DNA of 64,000 bases from assembly GCA_020310875.1 (NCBI GenBank), contig CM035431.1, positions 11,699,598-11,763,597 of the forward strand, in the 5' to 3' direction. The DNA is from Ceratopteris richardii (Eukaryota; Streptophyta; Polypodiopsida; Polypodiales; Pteridaceae). The notes beneath the pieces were generated by a model. The model did no database searches. It saw nothing but the letters and a program-made list of their open reading frames with translations, and was not told where the DNA came from. Positions 20,515-31,110 of this stretch are shown here, one piece after another (positions within the stretch are counted from its first letter, which is position 1; each line of letters starts with the position of its first letter). The position numbers and the translations under genes were made by a program.

Positions 20515-21429
20515 ATGCCTAACTGATTAGCCCAATTTTTTTCCAGAGTACAACCTCGTTGCCGATCAATTGGTACCAGTCACTTGATTCTTTTTAGTTA
20601 ATTATTGTGTTTATGGTCTTGTCTGATATCACGTCGTCAGGAACACTTGAATGTTCTTCGTACTTTAGGTTGATCGTTCCACGTTAGATTCTTTTCCTTT
20701 AGGTTATCGACAGTACAGAGATTATGTTTTTAACTTGAACTTGAGTTTTTAGGTAGTCTTCAACTTGATAACTGCCTATTGTCGCCCTGACTTACTCCTA
20801 TCTCTACTCGTTCTTAGCTTGAGCTAGGAAATGACAGAGGGAGTTGAGAATAATCCAACCTTACTTGTTGATCCCTTGCTTTATGGTGCTCAAGAACCCG
20901 GTTCTCAAGCTTGCAAAGAAACCTTGCTTTGTACGCTCTCAGTTGCTCTCCCTGGACCTATAAAGGACCCACGGTTAGCTCAATGCTTATATTCAAAGAA
21001 CAAAACCAACCACTTTCATTCATGTGACGCAAACACACATTAGCATTGCGACTTTTAAGAAAATAATTCTAAAGACCCCTGACTTTGATCCCCCTGGGTA
21101 TGGTCAACTTCAAAATAACCTCTCTGAAAATCAACGCATTATCTTTATAAAAAACAGTTGAGGGCGTGTAGTATATGCCACGAGCTTTCCAACAAGCCCA
21201 AGAGCTCAAAAATTGGATTTCGTATGAAAAAGTTAGGACTGTTCAGGGTTTAGGGAGTTAAATCAGAATTCAATACAAGCTAACAGTCAAACAGGAATAC
21301 TCGAGTAGCTTGTGGCACGGCCTCGCGATGCAATACTACACCCTAGTGTTTGTCCCACACTCAATCAAAATTTAGACCAATAATTTTGCCTTGAAAATTT
21401 GACCTAATTTGCCCTTCTAACGCGTTCGC

Positions 21430-22064
21430 AAAGTCTGTCGGTCGCGATTGACAGGTCAGTCGCGATCGACGTGTCGATCGCGATTGAGAGGTCCGTCGTG
21501 GCTGTCAGTCGCGATTGACTGGTCAGTCGCGATTGACACGTGGCCGAAAAGTCAATCAATCGTGGTCAAAGCGTCGTTGACTCTGTCGGTCGCGATTGAT
21601 GAGTCGATCGCGATTGACAGGTCGGTCGCGAGGGTCTGTCGATCGTGGTCAAACAGTCGTTGACCGTGTCGGTCGTGATTGACAGAGCCGTCGTGGTCTG
21701 TCCGTCGTGGTCAAACAGTCGTTGACTGTGTCGGTCGCGATTGATGAGTCGATCGCGATTGATGACTCGATCGCGATTGACACGTGTCACGCGTATGGTC
21801 AGTCGGTCGTGGTCACTCGGTCGTTGACTCTGTCGGTCGCGATTGACAGAGCCGTCGTGGGCTGTCGGTCGCGATTGACGTGTCGATCGCGATTGACAGA
21901 TCTGTCCGTCATGGTTTGTCGATCGCGATTGACAGAGCGATCGCGATTGACAGAAATCTGTGGAATTTCAAAAAACTAAACACATTTTTGGGAAGCCCTT
22001 GGCCTGTAGGTCATGGATATGCACTTTGTTTAGCAATTAGAGCAATTTTTCTGTCGGTCGCGAT
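21430..22064 (-). repeat. TCGCGA-core irregular repeat array in B leader
   Basis: About 17 exact TCGCGA cores plus decayed TCGTG forms, mostly within GTCGGTCGCGATTGACAG-like units of roughly 18-25 bp with irregular spacing. In element sense the unit reads AATCGCGACCGAC. The six-base core is palindromic. The E leader has the same kind of array in the same place with another flank (ACCATCGCGACGG). Confidence 0.85.
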
Positions 22065-22140
22065 TGACAGAGCTCGGCGACACACAGACAGTTACTCAGA
22101 TTTCCGTACCTGCGCAGGGTGCTGGGGATGATGATGCGGC

Positions 22141-22150
22141 CTGTACCTGC
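22141..22150 (-). other. Candidate 5' splice site in B leader
   Basis: In element sense TTCTGCAG/GTACAG, a strong match to the plant donor pattern, conserved in the E leader at 47180-47188 (TTCTTGCAG/GTACAG). It lies after a GA-rich stretch in both. It could also be read as an acceptor. Confidence 0.35.
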
Positions 22151-22431
22151 AGAATACTCACAAAACATGCAAAAAACAGCACATGCAAATTCGCTCTCTC
22201 GCTCTCTCTCACAAGTGAAATGAGGGAAATGAGGTGGAGATGGGGATATGGTCAAAAAACAAACTGAAATTTTCGCGATGATGGAGATGGACGTGGGAGA
22301 TGGTGATGATGATGATGGTGATGAAGATGGTGAAGAAAGTAAAAGAAAATCGATGAGAGTGAAGAAAATACCTACAACTTCAACGCGTCAACTCTACATC
22401 TTACCATCACACGCTCGTCCTCAAAGTTCGT

Positions 22432-22449
22432 TCCCCGGCAACGGCGCCA
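22432..22449 (-). promoter_or_regulatory. Element B primer binding site (tRNA-Asp)
   Basis: In element sense TGGCGCCGTTGCCGGGGA, 5 nt inside the 5' LTR. It is the complement of the 3' end of plant tRNA-Asp(GTC), including CCA. Identical site in E at 46886-46903. Confidence 0.9.
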
Positions 22450-22454
22450 AAATT

Positions 22455-23173
22455 TGGTGTAGCTCAGTGATGAGTAGCACCTCCTTTAATGTCAATCCGG
22501 GAAGACGTGAGGATGGTATGAAGACCTCGAGCAAGTGGCGGCACAAGTGCGTGAGTGAGAAGCACACTAGCATGCACACACATACACACACACGCGCACA
22601 CACGGCAAGACAAAGAGTGAAAATCAATGGAGCTTTTAGATTACTTTCAAAATGCTCTTACAAGTTCGTTTCAATTACAATCTAACCTCAAAAATGAGCT
22701 CTCTAGCCCTTTTTATAGTTTTTGACTAGCTTTTGGACCTGTCCAGACCTAGTGTCCGGCCTAGTTAAAAATTAGGTTCCAGGGCTTATTTGGGGGCTCA
22801 AACGAGATCTAAAAAATACGAAAATTGGTACACAACTACTTCTAAGGCTCCTCAAGCTCAAGGACTCCTTGGCTTGCACAAAATGGAGCTACAAAAAGGT
22901 GAAATGATATTTACAATGATTGTTAGTGATAAAAATCACTGTTGTTGTAGGGATTTCTTCTAGTGATCTGCCATACATATCTTCGAGCTCCCTACTTGCT
23001 CTTCCTCTCTGCATGTCCATCCCTTTGATTTGCATTAATGTCTTGAAAAAATATTGGCCTACTTGCCAGATCTTCTTTGACTGCCCTGTTTGCTAGTGCT
23101 GTCCCTTCGCTCTGACTCCCTTCTTTGACTTTCATGTCTTGTACGTCCTGGTGTACCAAGGCTACTGCCAACA
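22455..23173 (-). repeat. Element B 5' LTR
   Basis: 719 bp, near-identical partner of 6018-6736, with TATA box at 22708-22718. The transcription start should lie shortly downstream of it on the minus strand. Confidence 0.95.
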
Positions 23174-23178
23174 CCTAG
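23174..23178. repeat. Element B target-site duplication, right copy (CCTAG)
   Basis: Exact match to 6013-6017. Confidence 0.9.
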
Positions 23179-23578
23179 TCATGCTAGGTAGCAAGATGAT
23201 CGTATGGATTTCAAAGAGGCAACCCACAGTGGCATTATCTTCCACCAAGGCTGAGTATTAGATTTGGCTCAAGTCACATGTGAGCTAATGTGGATTAAGA
23301 TGTTATTCATGGAGTTTAATTTGTAGGTTGACACATATCCAATTTTTTGTGACAATATGAGTAGCATTCATCTAGCATCGAATCATGTCTATCATGCTAG
23401 AACTAAGCATATTGAAGTGCACTATCACTTCATAAGGGAAAAAGTGATATCCAAGGAAGTCTTAGTACATCATATTGGTACAAATTACCAAGTTTCTAAC
23501 ATGTTTACAAAGGCTTTGGATGGAATGAAGATTTTAAAATTCAAGCGATGCATCAACATGAAGGAGCTTGGATGAGGA
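23179..23578 (+). pseudogene. Copia D RNase H, 3' end only
   Basis: C-terminal end of a copia polyprotein. It reads MLGSKMIVWISKRQP and VALSSTKAEY, then a stop, then (frame 23357-23575) HARTKHIEVHYHFIREKV and NMFTKALDG, the usual copia RNase H ending. The 5' side is cut at or near the B insertion site and continues into an unrelated gypsy gag remnant, so the rest of D was already missing or lies beyond the left edge. Inactive. Confidence 0.85.
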
Positions 23579-23593
23579 CGAAGAATTGAATCT

Positions 23594-23603
23594 TGAGGGG
23601 GAG
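23594..23603 (+). promoter_or_regulatory. Copia D polypurine tract
   Basis: TGAGGGGGAG just after the RNase H stop, the normal copia position and form. Confidence 0.7.
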
Positions 23604-24084
23604 CACTAAAAGTCAAGCTTCAAGCTAAAATTCATGGGAAATCAATCATGGACATGTGGATCAATCAAAGGAAGCCAAAAGCCATGAGATTCCATCAAGA
23701 AAAGTCACTCAACCACTCTCCCCAAGTCATCTCAACTAAGCCCTCCAATCTAGGAGGCCCATTTGGAAAGGTAGTTCCTAAATTTTAGGGTAGACTTCTC
23801 ACTATAAAAGGAGCATGTATGCGGACTTCTTTTGGGCCATATTCTTGGAGTTTTAGCTCATGTTAAGTGAGCACTAAGTGATGGAGTTGTAATAAGCAAG
23901 CGCCTGGCTTAAGCTAGCCCTTGCTTGTTTTGTTTGTTTTCTTTGAGTAGGCATATCTACGTATGTGTGTAGGCAATGTTGCAACTCTCTACCCTTGAGT
24001 TGTTAGCATTAGTTTTCCCTCCTTATGTATCCATTTGATGTAATTCTTATCTCATTGCATAGCTATTAGAGTCTATTTTAAGCA
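23604..24084 (+). repeat. Probable copia D 3' LTR
   Basis: Non-coding sequence after the polypurine tract, with a TATA box ctataaaagg at 23812-23821, ending ...aagca where the next LTR-like segment begins. No second copy is in the window, so the limits are inferred and the 5' edge shows no clear TG. Confidence 0.55.
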
Positions 24085-24313
24085 TGTTGGATTTCAAGGT
24101 TGCAGAAACACACTAACAGCACAAGGAAGAAGGAGAAGCCTAGAGCACAACACACGATACTGAAAGTATTACCACTAGAATGTACAACGATAAATGACAT
24201 GTTAGGGCTATAGGCGTATATACAAGCCGGGGAAAAAACCTCCTAAAGAGGAAAAAAAAGTGCCCCGGTATTCCTAGTGTATTCACACACATCAATACCT
24301 AAATATATCGACA
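24085..24313 (-). repeat. Possible LTR of copia F1
   Basis: Lies downstream (minus sense) of the F1 RNase H stop, is bounded by tgttggattt and atcgaca on the plus strand (TG...CA), and contains a strong hairpin at 24227-24268. No second copy is present, so this is tentative. The interval 24314-24386 between it and the RNase H stop is untranslated. Confidence 0.4.
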
Positions 24314-24386
24314 AATCCCTCTAGGGAGTGATGCGATGAACAAGGAGCTGGCACTCATGTATAAGGAAGTGTCAAGCTATGTGGAA

Positions 24387-26458
24387 TTAATACACAAAAT
24401 GAATTAAGCCCAAAGCTTTGCGAAAAGCTTCAAACTTATCCCTAGGCAAAGCCTTTGTGAAAAGGTCTGCAATGTTCTCTTGTGTGGGCACATATGCCAA
24501 ATTGATCTCTCCAGCAGAGAACCTCTCCCTGACATAATGATAGTGCACCTCAATGTGCGTAGTGCGAGCATGGAGCACAAGGTTTCTCACAACTGCCAAT
24601 GCACTCTGACTATCAGTGAAGATGGTGGCGGTAGAAGACTGACCAACACCCAAATCAGCCATAAGGTGTCTGAGCCACACACACTCAACAATTGTTGTGA
24701 GAGTTGCTCTATACTCAGCCTCACAATTGGAAGTGGCCACAATAGGTGGCTTCTTGCTCAACCAAGATATGCATGAGCTACCAAGCATGAAGCAAAAACC
24801 ACTGGTGGACACATGAGTGTCATAGCAACAAGCCCAGTACAAGTGAGAAAAAGCATGTAAATATGGCAATAGTGATCCCCCTTAGGATATAACAATCCAA
24901 GTAGTTGGGTACCACTCAAGTAGAAAAAGATGCGCTTAACACAATGCCATATGTATGTGCATATCCTTTTGCTACCAATCATCCTTTATACCTAGCTATG
25001 CTACCATCAGGATTGTGCTTTACCTTGTAAACCCACTTGCATCCTATGGGTTTCTTTCCTTGTGGAAATGGAACCATCTTCCATGTATTGTTTCCATAAA
25101 TTTCATCCATCTCCTCATCCATATCTTTTTCCCAATCTACATTTTCCAATCGCATCTTCAAAACAAGAGAGTTCAAGATCTTGTATTACCTTGGTCATGT
25201 AGGCACAATGAAGAGCCATATAACTGTCATATGTCAATCGTTGCATAGACTTTTGCATCCTCCCATATCTTCTTGGTCCTGGGTCACTTCTCCTTGTATC
25301 ATCTGCATGTGCCTTTCTAACTCCTCGAGTCCTCACAAATGGCAATCCAAGTTCCTCATCAAGGCTCTTTTCTAAACTACTTGAATCTCCATCAATGTCT
25401 TCAAAACCTATATATATATTACTATCAATAGAAAGCTTTTCTTTACCTTTCTTTGATGTAGTTGATGAATTTGCTGGACTAAAATGTCCATGCAATCTTC
25501 CACTCCATGGATTTGAGTTGGAACTATTGCTTGGTGACACATTTGTTCCACTCAAAACTTGAGATTCTACACTTCATTTTTTAGCATTTCCTTTGTCATT
25601 TGGTTCAAGATCAATTCCATCTTTGGCATCTGCATAGAATCTTGACATTTCATCAAACATCACATCTCTGCTTACCTTCACCTGTCGTGTGAGTGGGTTA
25701 TAACATTTATACCCCTTTTGCTCAAGGGAGTACCCAATGAAGATGCATTTTTCTACTTTTGGATCAAGCTTCATCCTCAACTCATCTAGAACATGTACAT
25801 ATGCAATACAGCCAAATACTTTCATATGCGATAAGTTTGGCTTTTTACCTGTAAACTTCTCTTCAAGTGTAACTTGATGTACAACAACAATCGGAGTTCT
25901 GTTCATGATGTATATAGTAGTATGCACAGCTTTCGCCCAATAACCATGAGGCATATTCTTTTTAGCCATTAAATCTCTTGTTATTTTTGCAATATGTCTA
26001 TTATTGCATTTAGCAATGCCATTCTGTTGTGGTTTGTACCTGCATGAAAATTGACGTCAAATTCCATGACTTTTAAGAAAGTTCTTGAAGTCATTTGACA
26101 TGTATTCACCTCCTCCATCATACCTTAATATCTGAATATACTTACCTTAATATTTGAATATACTTTCATGTCTGCTTTTCCACAATAGCCTTATAATTCT
26201 AGAAGTGAGTGAAGACCTCACTCTTCTCTTTCATGAAATATACCCATACTTTTTGTGTGTGGTCATCAATGAAAGTAACATAAAACATGCAACCACCCAT
26301 AGATGTGGTCTTTGCAGGACCCCAAACATTTGTATGTACTATTTCTAGTACATTATCACTAACATGCTTGTCATGTGAAAATGATGCTCTTGACTGTTTA
26401 CCAAATTGACATGTTGCACATACCTTCTGCATCTCCACAACCTTGAAATTTGGTAGTC
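24387..26458 (-). pseudogene. Copia F1: integrase, RT start and RNase H, deleted
   Basis: Minus-strand copia wreck. In element order: integrase zinc-domain end and core start (VCATCQFGKQ, NVWGPAKT, FIDDHTQKVW) at 26199-26458; integrase C-terminal part at 25574-25969 (GYWAKAVHTTIYIMNRTP, KVFGCIAYVHV, VSRDVMFDE); linker 25115-25555; RT start 24979-25176 (GCKWVYKVKHNPDGSIARYKG). A deletion then removes the RT body. RNase H follows at 24387-24982 (RIFFYLSGTQLLGLLYPKGD, CEAEYRA, HARTTHIEVHYHYVRE, IADLFTKALP). Stops separate the pieces. Confidence 0.85.
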
Positions 26459-27482
26459 AATTGACAATCTCCACATCTCAAATGAGGCATGCAAATCAAC
26501 CTTAAAATCAGCAATATGCATGTCATGAGGACTAGTGACTAGCATGTCATGAACATATACCACAATGATTAGAAGCACATCATTAGCACGCTTAACATAT
26601 AAGGTGCTTTCAGTTGGACTGTTCGCAAAACCATGTTCAATCAGATAGGCATGTATCTTTTCATACCAAGCACATGGTGCTTGCTTTAAACCATATAACG
26701 CCTTCTTTAACTTGCACACCTGGTTTTCATGCCCTTTCTACACAAAGCCACGAGGCTGAAAAACAAACACTTCTTCATGCAAGTCAACATTCAGAAATGT
26801 TGTTTTAATGTCCAACTGGCGTACATTCCAACCATGATGAGCTGCAAGTGCACAGATGCTATGAACAATAGTCATTCGCCAAATAGGAGCAAAGGTTTCA
26901 TCAAAATCAATGCATCTTTCTTGTGCATAACCCTTTGCAACAAGCCTAACCTTATATCTATCAACTGTTCCATCATGTTTACACTTCAGCTTGTATATCC
27001 ACTTAGTGCCAATGGCCTTCTTTCTAGGAGGCAAGTCACATAAAGACCAGGTACCATTTTCATGATAGCATCATATTCAAATTGCATTGTAGCCATCCAA
27101 TGTTCAAAATTTCATGCTTCATCAAACAAAACAGGTTGAGACTCATCACAGAGACTAGAGGTAGCCATAGCATAGCAATCTGATGCAAAAGAGGCACTAT
27201 GAGAGCCTGATCAAGTACGATATGATAGAAGTACATCTAATTTGTTGTCACGCAAGGTCTGCACCAACGATTTTGGCATAATTTTTTCCTGCTCAATATT
27301 AGCTCTCTCATTAACAAGTGCATCATGTAAATCTGCATCAGAAATGGAATGTTCTGCATCATCACATGAAAAATGCAAAGGCTGAGAAGTTGCCTCATTA
27401 GGACCAGCACTAGATTGTCCACCTGTAAAAAGAGGCAGCAAAGTATCAAACATGTCTTTAGAGCTAATGGATGTCTCCTTAG
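26459..27482 (-). pseudogene. Copia F2: linker and RT piece
   Basis: A second minus-strand copia, joined to F1 near 26458. It holds a linker (27211-27453), the RT start (26738-27034: GTKWIYKLKCKHDGTVDRYK, RLVAKGYAQE) and mid-RT (to about 26465: ALYGLKQAP, active site YVHD instead of YVDD). It breaks off after DLHASFEM. The F1 integrase starts beyond that point, so the two are different copies fused by deletion or insertion. Element G cuts its 5' side. Confidence 0.8.
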
Positions 27483-28214
27483 TGTTGAAGATTCACTCAC
27501 TAATTAGACATAAAGACATGAAGACAAATGAGGGATAAAGAAAGTCGAAGAGATGCAGAAACAAAGCATTCAGAAATTCAAGTCTTAGTGAAGGGACAAA
27601 TTCACGCTTTTAATATAGTGCATAGAAACTTCTAGAATTACGAGTTTTGAATCTCGGAACAAATATGTATATAAGTGAGTTTGAATATAGAATAGAAGTG
27701 AGATAGAAGAAAATGAAGTGAACCTAAATTGTCGGGTATTCTTTTGTAAGAGAGATGGTAAGGAAGAACTACTCAGAATAGGAGAGTATTCCTTGGCTAT
27801 GAGCAGAGTGAGGCCAAGCCATTCTGTATACATCTTCTCTAATAGAAAACACATGTTTGTGTAGAAGATTTTGAGCATATTCTTCTTGTGTGAAGAAGTC
27901 TAAGTATTCTTCATATCAGTGTGAAAGTTAGTTGACAGTTACGAGTTTTTGAGCACACGTTTTACTCTACTTCTACAAGCTAGATCTCACAGTATTTCAT
28001 GAGTTATAGCTCATTTTCAAGCTACTATTCTCAACTACAAATTGATCAAAAGACTTCTTTGAAATGGGACATGTACTTACAGTACTGAGTTTGATAGTAA
28101 AGTATCCAAAACTGATGAAGATATTTCTCGAATTTTAGATACAATTCAATTACGGAAGAAAGCTCAGGTATAACTTCTTTACTTCATTTACAATCATTTG
28201 AAGTAACTTTGAAT
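27483..28214 (+). repeat. Element G 5' LTR
   Basis: Starts tgttgaagattcac and matches 32364-33100; similarity ends just before the primer site. TATA-like tatataag at 27668-27675. Confidence 0.85.
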
Positions 28215-28215
28215 G

Positions 28216-28227
28216 TTTTATCAGAGC
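28216..28227 (+). promoter_or_regulatory. Element G primer binding site, decayed
   Basis: TTTTATCAGAGC directly after the 5' LTR, two mismatches from the copia iMet site TGGTATCAGAGC. Confidence 0.65.
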
Positions 28228-28425
28228 AAAAAGGTCCTCAAGAGTAAATAGAAGTGCAGATAAAAGAGAAGTTGAAGAATTCTTTGTTGGAAAGGTGAAA
28301 GCTGAGGTGATCAACAACAAACGGCATTAGAGGAGCATTTAGAAGTTATTCTCAAGGGTAAAGCTTTATGAAAGGTAACATTTTTTAACATTATACTCAC
28401 AGGTAGCAACAGAAACAAGGAAACT
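28228..28425 (+). other. Element G leader
   Basis: About 200 bp, purine-rich, without an ORF, between primer site and gag. Confidence 0.6.
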
Positions 28426-29484
28426 ATGGCAGATCATATTTCTATTGACATATTGGACAGAGATAATTATCCCGCATGGGTAATGAGAATGGAAGCCTTA
28501 CTTATGAGTAAGGATTTGATGACATATGTGAAAAGATTAGAAAAGAAGCATACTTTTGGAGATGACAGTCAACCAAGGAAAGAAGAGTTAGAAGCCTTGA
28601 AGTTGTGGCAGAAGAAAGATGCAACTACAAGAGCTTATATCTACAATACTATTACAGATCATCTGCTACCACACATTAGAGGTTTGGAAAAAGCAGAAGA
28701 TATATGGAATGCATTAGAAGATCATTTTCCAAACACTACTAAAGCTAGGAAGGCTAGCTTATGGTCAGAGTTTACAACGTTCAAGAAAAATCAAAGTCAA
28801 AGCATTAGTGATTATGTCACTAAGATGGACTTGGTAGATAGTCTTGGATCCATTGACGAGGATATTGAAGACCAAAAGTTAATAGCACAAGTGCTTGCAG
28901 GATTGAGAGGAGATGAAAGGTGGAAACCTTTTGTACTCTCAACTCAACTTTCATTAAATCATTTTGTACTAGATTTAAATCAATTGCTTGGAGTAATGCT
29001 TACATTTGAGAAAGATTTGAAGACAGATGGAGATAAAGGACATAGTTCTATTATGTATGCAAAGAGTAAGAAGAAAAGTGATAAATGTAAAGAAAAGGAT
29101 GAAGAAGAGATGACCACTCAAGCAAATTATGCAAGAGGAAGAGGTAATGTTAGAAGTAAAAGTAGAGGTAATACAAAAGGAAGAGGTAATCAAAATAACA
29201 ACAAGAAGACTTGTTGGATTTGTGGATTGAATAATCATTTGGCTCATGATTGTTGGCATAATCCCCAAGGATCAAATTCGAATCAAAACAATAATAGCAA
29301 GGGCCAAGGCGGAAGATATCAAAGAGGTAGACAAAGCCAAAGAGGAGGATATGGTAGAGGTGGAGGAAGAAGTTTGGGACAGAATCAGTCTTATAACACC
29401 ACCTACTACAACTATGCAAATGATACACAGAATGACAATCATACAACATTGATGATGAATTCAATAAAGTGTATCAGAGAATGA
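28426..29484 (+). CDS. Element G gag (copia), intact frame
   Basis: A 352-residue copia gag that would form the particle shell and bind RNA. It starts MADHISIDILDRDNYPAW. The UBN2-type capsid region spans ~10-200 (DIWNALEDHF, SLWSEFTTFKK, SISDYVTKM). An RG-rich stretch precedes a canonical knuckle CWICGLNNHLAHDC (CX2CX4HX4C, ~263-276), then a G/R/Q-rich tail. The frame ends early (MMNSIKCIRE) through a frameshift; the related H reads on into protease. Confidence 0.85.
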   Translation: MADHISIDILDRDNYPAWVMRMEALLMSKDLMTYVKRLEKKHTFGDDSQPRKEELEALKLWQKKDATTRAYIYNTITDHLLPHIRGLEKAEDIWNALEDHFPNTTKARKASLWSEFTTFKKNQSQSISDYVTKMDLVDSLGSIDEDIEDQKLIAQVLAGLRGDERWKPFVLSTQLSLNHFVLDLNQLLGVMLTFEKDLKTDGDKGHSSIMYAKSKKKSDKCKEKDEEEMTTQANYARGRGNVRSKSRGNTKGRGNQNNNKKTCWICGLNNHLAHDCWHNPQGSNSNQNNNSKGQGGRYQRGRQSQRGGYGRGGGRSLGQNQSYNTTYYNYANDTQNDNHTTLMMNSIKCIRE

Positions 29485-31110
29485 AGATCTCAAGGTATTC
29501 TATATTGACTCTGATTTTTCAAATCATTTGTCAGGTAATATAGAATTATTATCAGAATTGGAAGAAGGTATTTCAAATCATATAGTACAAACAGGTGATA
29601 ACACAAAACATAATGTCCATTCAATTGGAAAAGTGAAGTGCAGGAATGGAGCTGACCTATTAACAAATGTTTTGTATGTTCCAACAATCCCAAAGAATTT
29701 GATTAGTGTGGGACAAATAGTAGAAAAAGGTTTTCAAGTCAGATTTATCAATGAAGGAGTATTTGTTGAAGATCAAGAGAATGGATACAATCAAGTTGTC
29801 TATGGTAAGAAGGAAGGTAAACTTTTTGCTCTTAAAGTGCAAGGGAATGTTGGTCAAGCCTTGATCACACATGGTGATGAAGTATTTACAGAATTAGACC
29901 TCTGGCATAAGAGGTTAGGACACTTTAATTAAAAAGGAATCAAAATTATGGTGGAAAAACAATATGTAAAAGGGTTACCAAATATGAAGAGTCAACATAT
30001 GATTCACAAATGTGAAGCTTGTCAAATGGGAAAGGCACACAGGTTACCATTTCAGAAGAAGGGTTACAAACATGATGGTTTGCTAGAACTCATACATACA
30101 TATATATGGGGACCAACAAAAGGTGGATCAATCAATGGTTCTAGGTATTATGTTCTTTTTACTGACGATGCTACAAGATGGATAATTCTTTATGTTTTAA
30201 AGGAAAGATCAGAAGTGTTTGGAGCCTTCAAGCATTTTCAGGCATATGCTGAAAGATTTGCAAGATAAAAACTCAAGAGGCTAAGGTCTGATGGAGGAGG
30301 AGAATACTTCACTTAAGAATTCAATGATTATCTTTGGAATGTAGGTATCAAAAGAGAAATAACTTGCAGATATACACCGCAACAAAATGGAGTAGTAGAA
30401 AGAAGAAACCAAACTTTAGTTGAGTTTGCCAGAGCAATGTTAAAGGAGAAGAATTGTCCAGATTATCTTTGGGCTGAGGCTGTAAATACAGCCACATATC
30501 TTGTAAATAGATTACCATGTGCAGCTTTAAATGGAATGACCCCTTATGAAGCTTGGTGGGGTAAGAAACCAAAACTTGATCATTGTAAAGTGTTTGGATC
30601 AATTGCTTATGCTTATGTACCATCACAGCTTAGACATAAACTTGAACCAAAGGCTGAAAAATATGTGTTCATTGGATATGATGAAAAGCAGATGGGTTAT
30701 AGGCTATGGAGTCCTTTAACCAAACAATTTATTATTTCCAGAGATGTGACATTTGATGAAGAGAAGAGTTGGAATGCAGATAAAGAGCATAATGTTGAAA
30801 CATTTGAAGAAGAGGTAAGAAGAAATGAAAAAGGTAAATCACATATGCAGATAAATGGAGATGAAGATCATATGCAAGTAAGTACATCCAGAGTTGGATC
30901 AGATATGAGAAATGAAGATGCACCTAGATTTGATGAAGAAGTGTATTCAAATACACATGAAGAATATAAACCAAGAAGGTCAACCAGATTAAGGAAACAA
31001 CCAACAAGGTATTCTTACGATACTTCTTATTTGACTCAGAAAAATTATGCTTACATGATAAAGGAAGATGAAGAACCTCAGAATTATAATGAAACAAAAG
31101 GTAAGAAACA
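29485..31110 (+). pseudogene. Element G protease and integrase, broken
   Basis: After the frameshift the protease reads YIDSDFSNHLSGN where H has YIDSGCSNHLSGN, so the catalytic D-S-G Gly is Asp. Next come the pre-integrase region (NLISVGQIVEKG, LDLWHKRLGHFN), a stop at ~29930, the zinc-domain Cys pair (CEACQMGKAH), the core with FTDDATRW, a stop at ~30266, RLRSDGGGEYF, another stop, then ENGVVERRN-type Glu and the C-terminal part (30437-31198: LWAEAVNTATYLVNRLP, KVFGSIAYAYV). Inactive. Confidence 0.85.

Larger units (their letters stand above)
20515..22431 (-). other. Element B 5' leader
   Basis: About 1.9 kb between primer site and gag with no convincing ORF. In element sense it holds a CAT/CAC-rich stretch (22280-22345), a GA-rich stretch, a donor-like CAG/GTACAG, the TCGCGA array, then AT-richer DNA homologous to the E leader (for example 21125-21260 against 48165-48255, sharing AACTTTTTCAT and CCTCAACTGTTTTTT). 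Confidence 0.75.
6018..23173 (-). mobile_element. Giant complete Ty3/gypsy element B
   Basis: A 17,156-bp LTR retrotransposon on the minus strand. It has 719-bp LTRs that I see differing at only about two bases, a CCTAG target duplication, a tRNA-Asp primer site, and a 1.9-kb leader with a TCGCGA-core repeat array. A single 3215-residue gag-pol frame, a downstream accessory ORF of about 1343 residues and a G-rich polypurine tract complete it. The integrase has no chromodomain. An extra ORF after pol fits the Athila/Tat side of gypsy, but I see no second archaeal-type RNase H, so it is not typical Tat. All catalytic motifs are present, so it may be autonomous and recently active. Confidence 0.95.

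Noticed and set aside
21448..22255. Several ORFs of 60-90 codons on both strands across the B leader array
   Set aside because: They are translations of the short GC-rich repeat in multiple frames (recurring A-I-D or R-D-G strings) with no start context or homologue.
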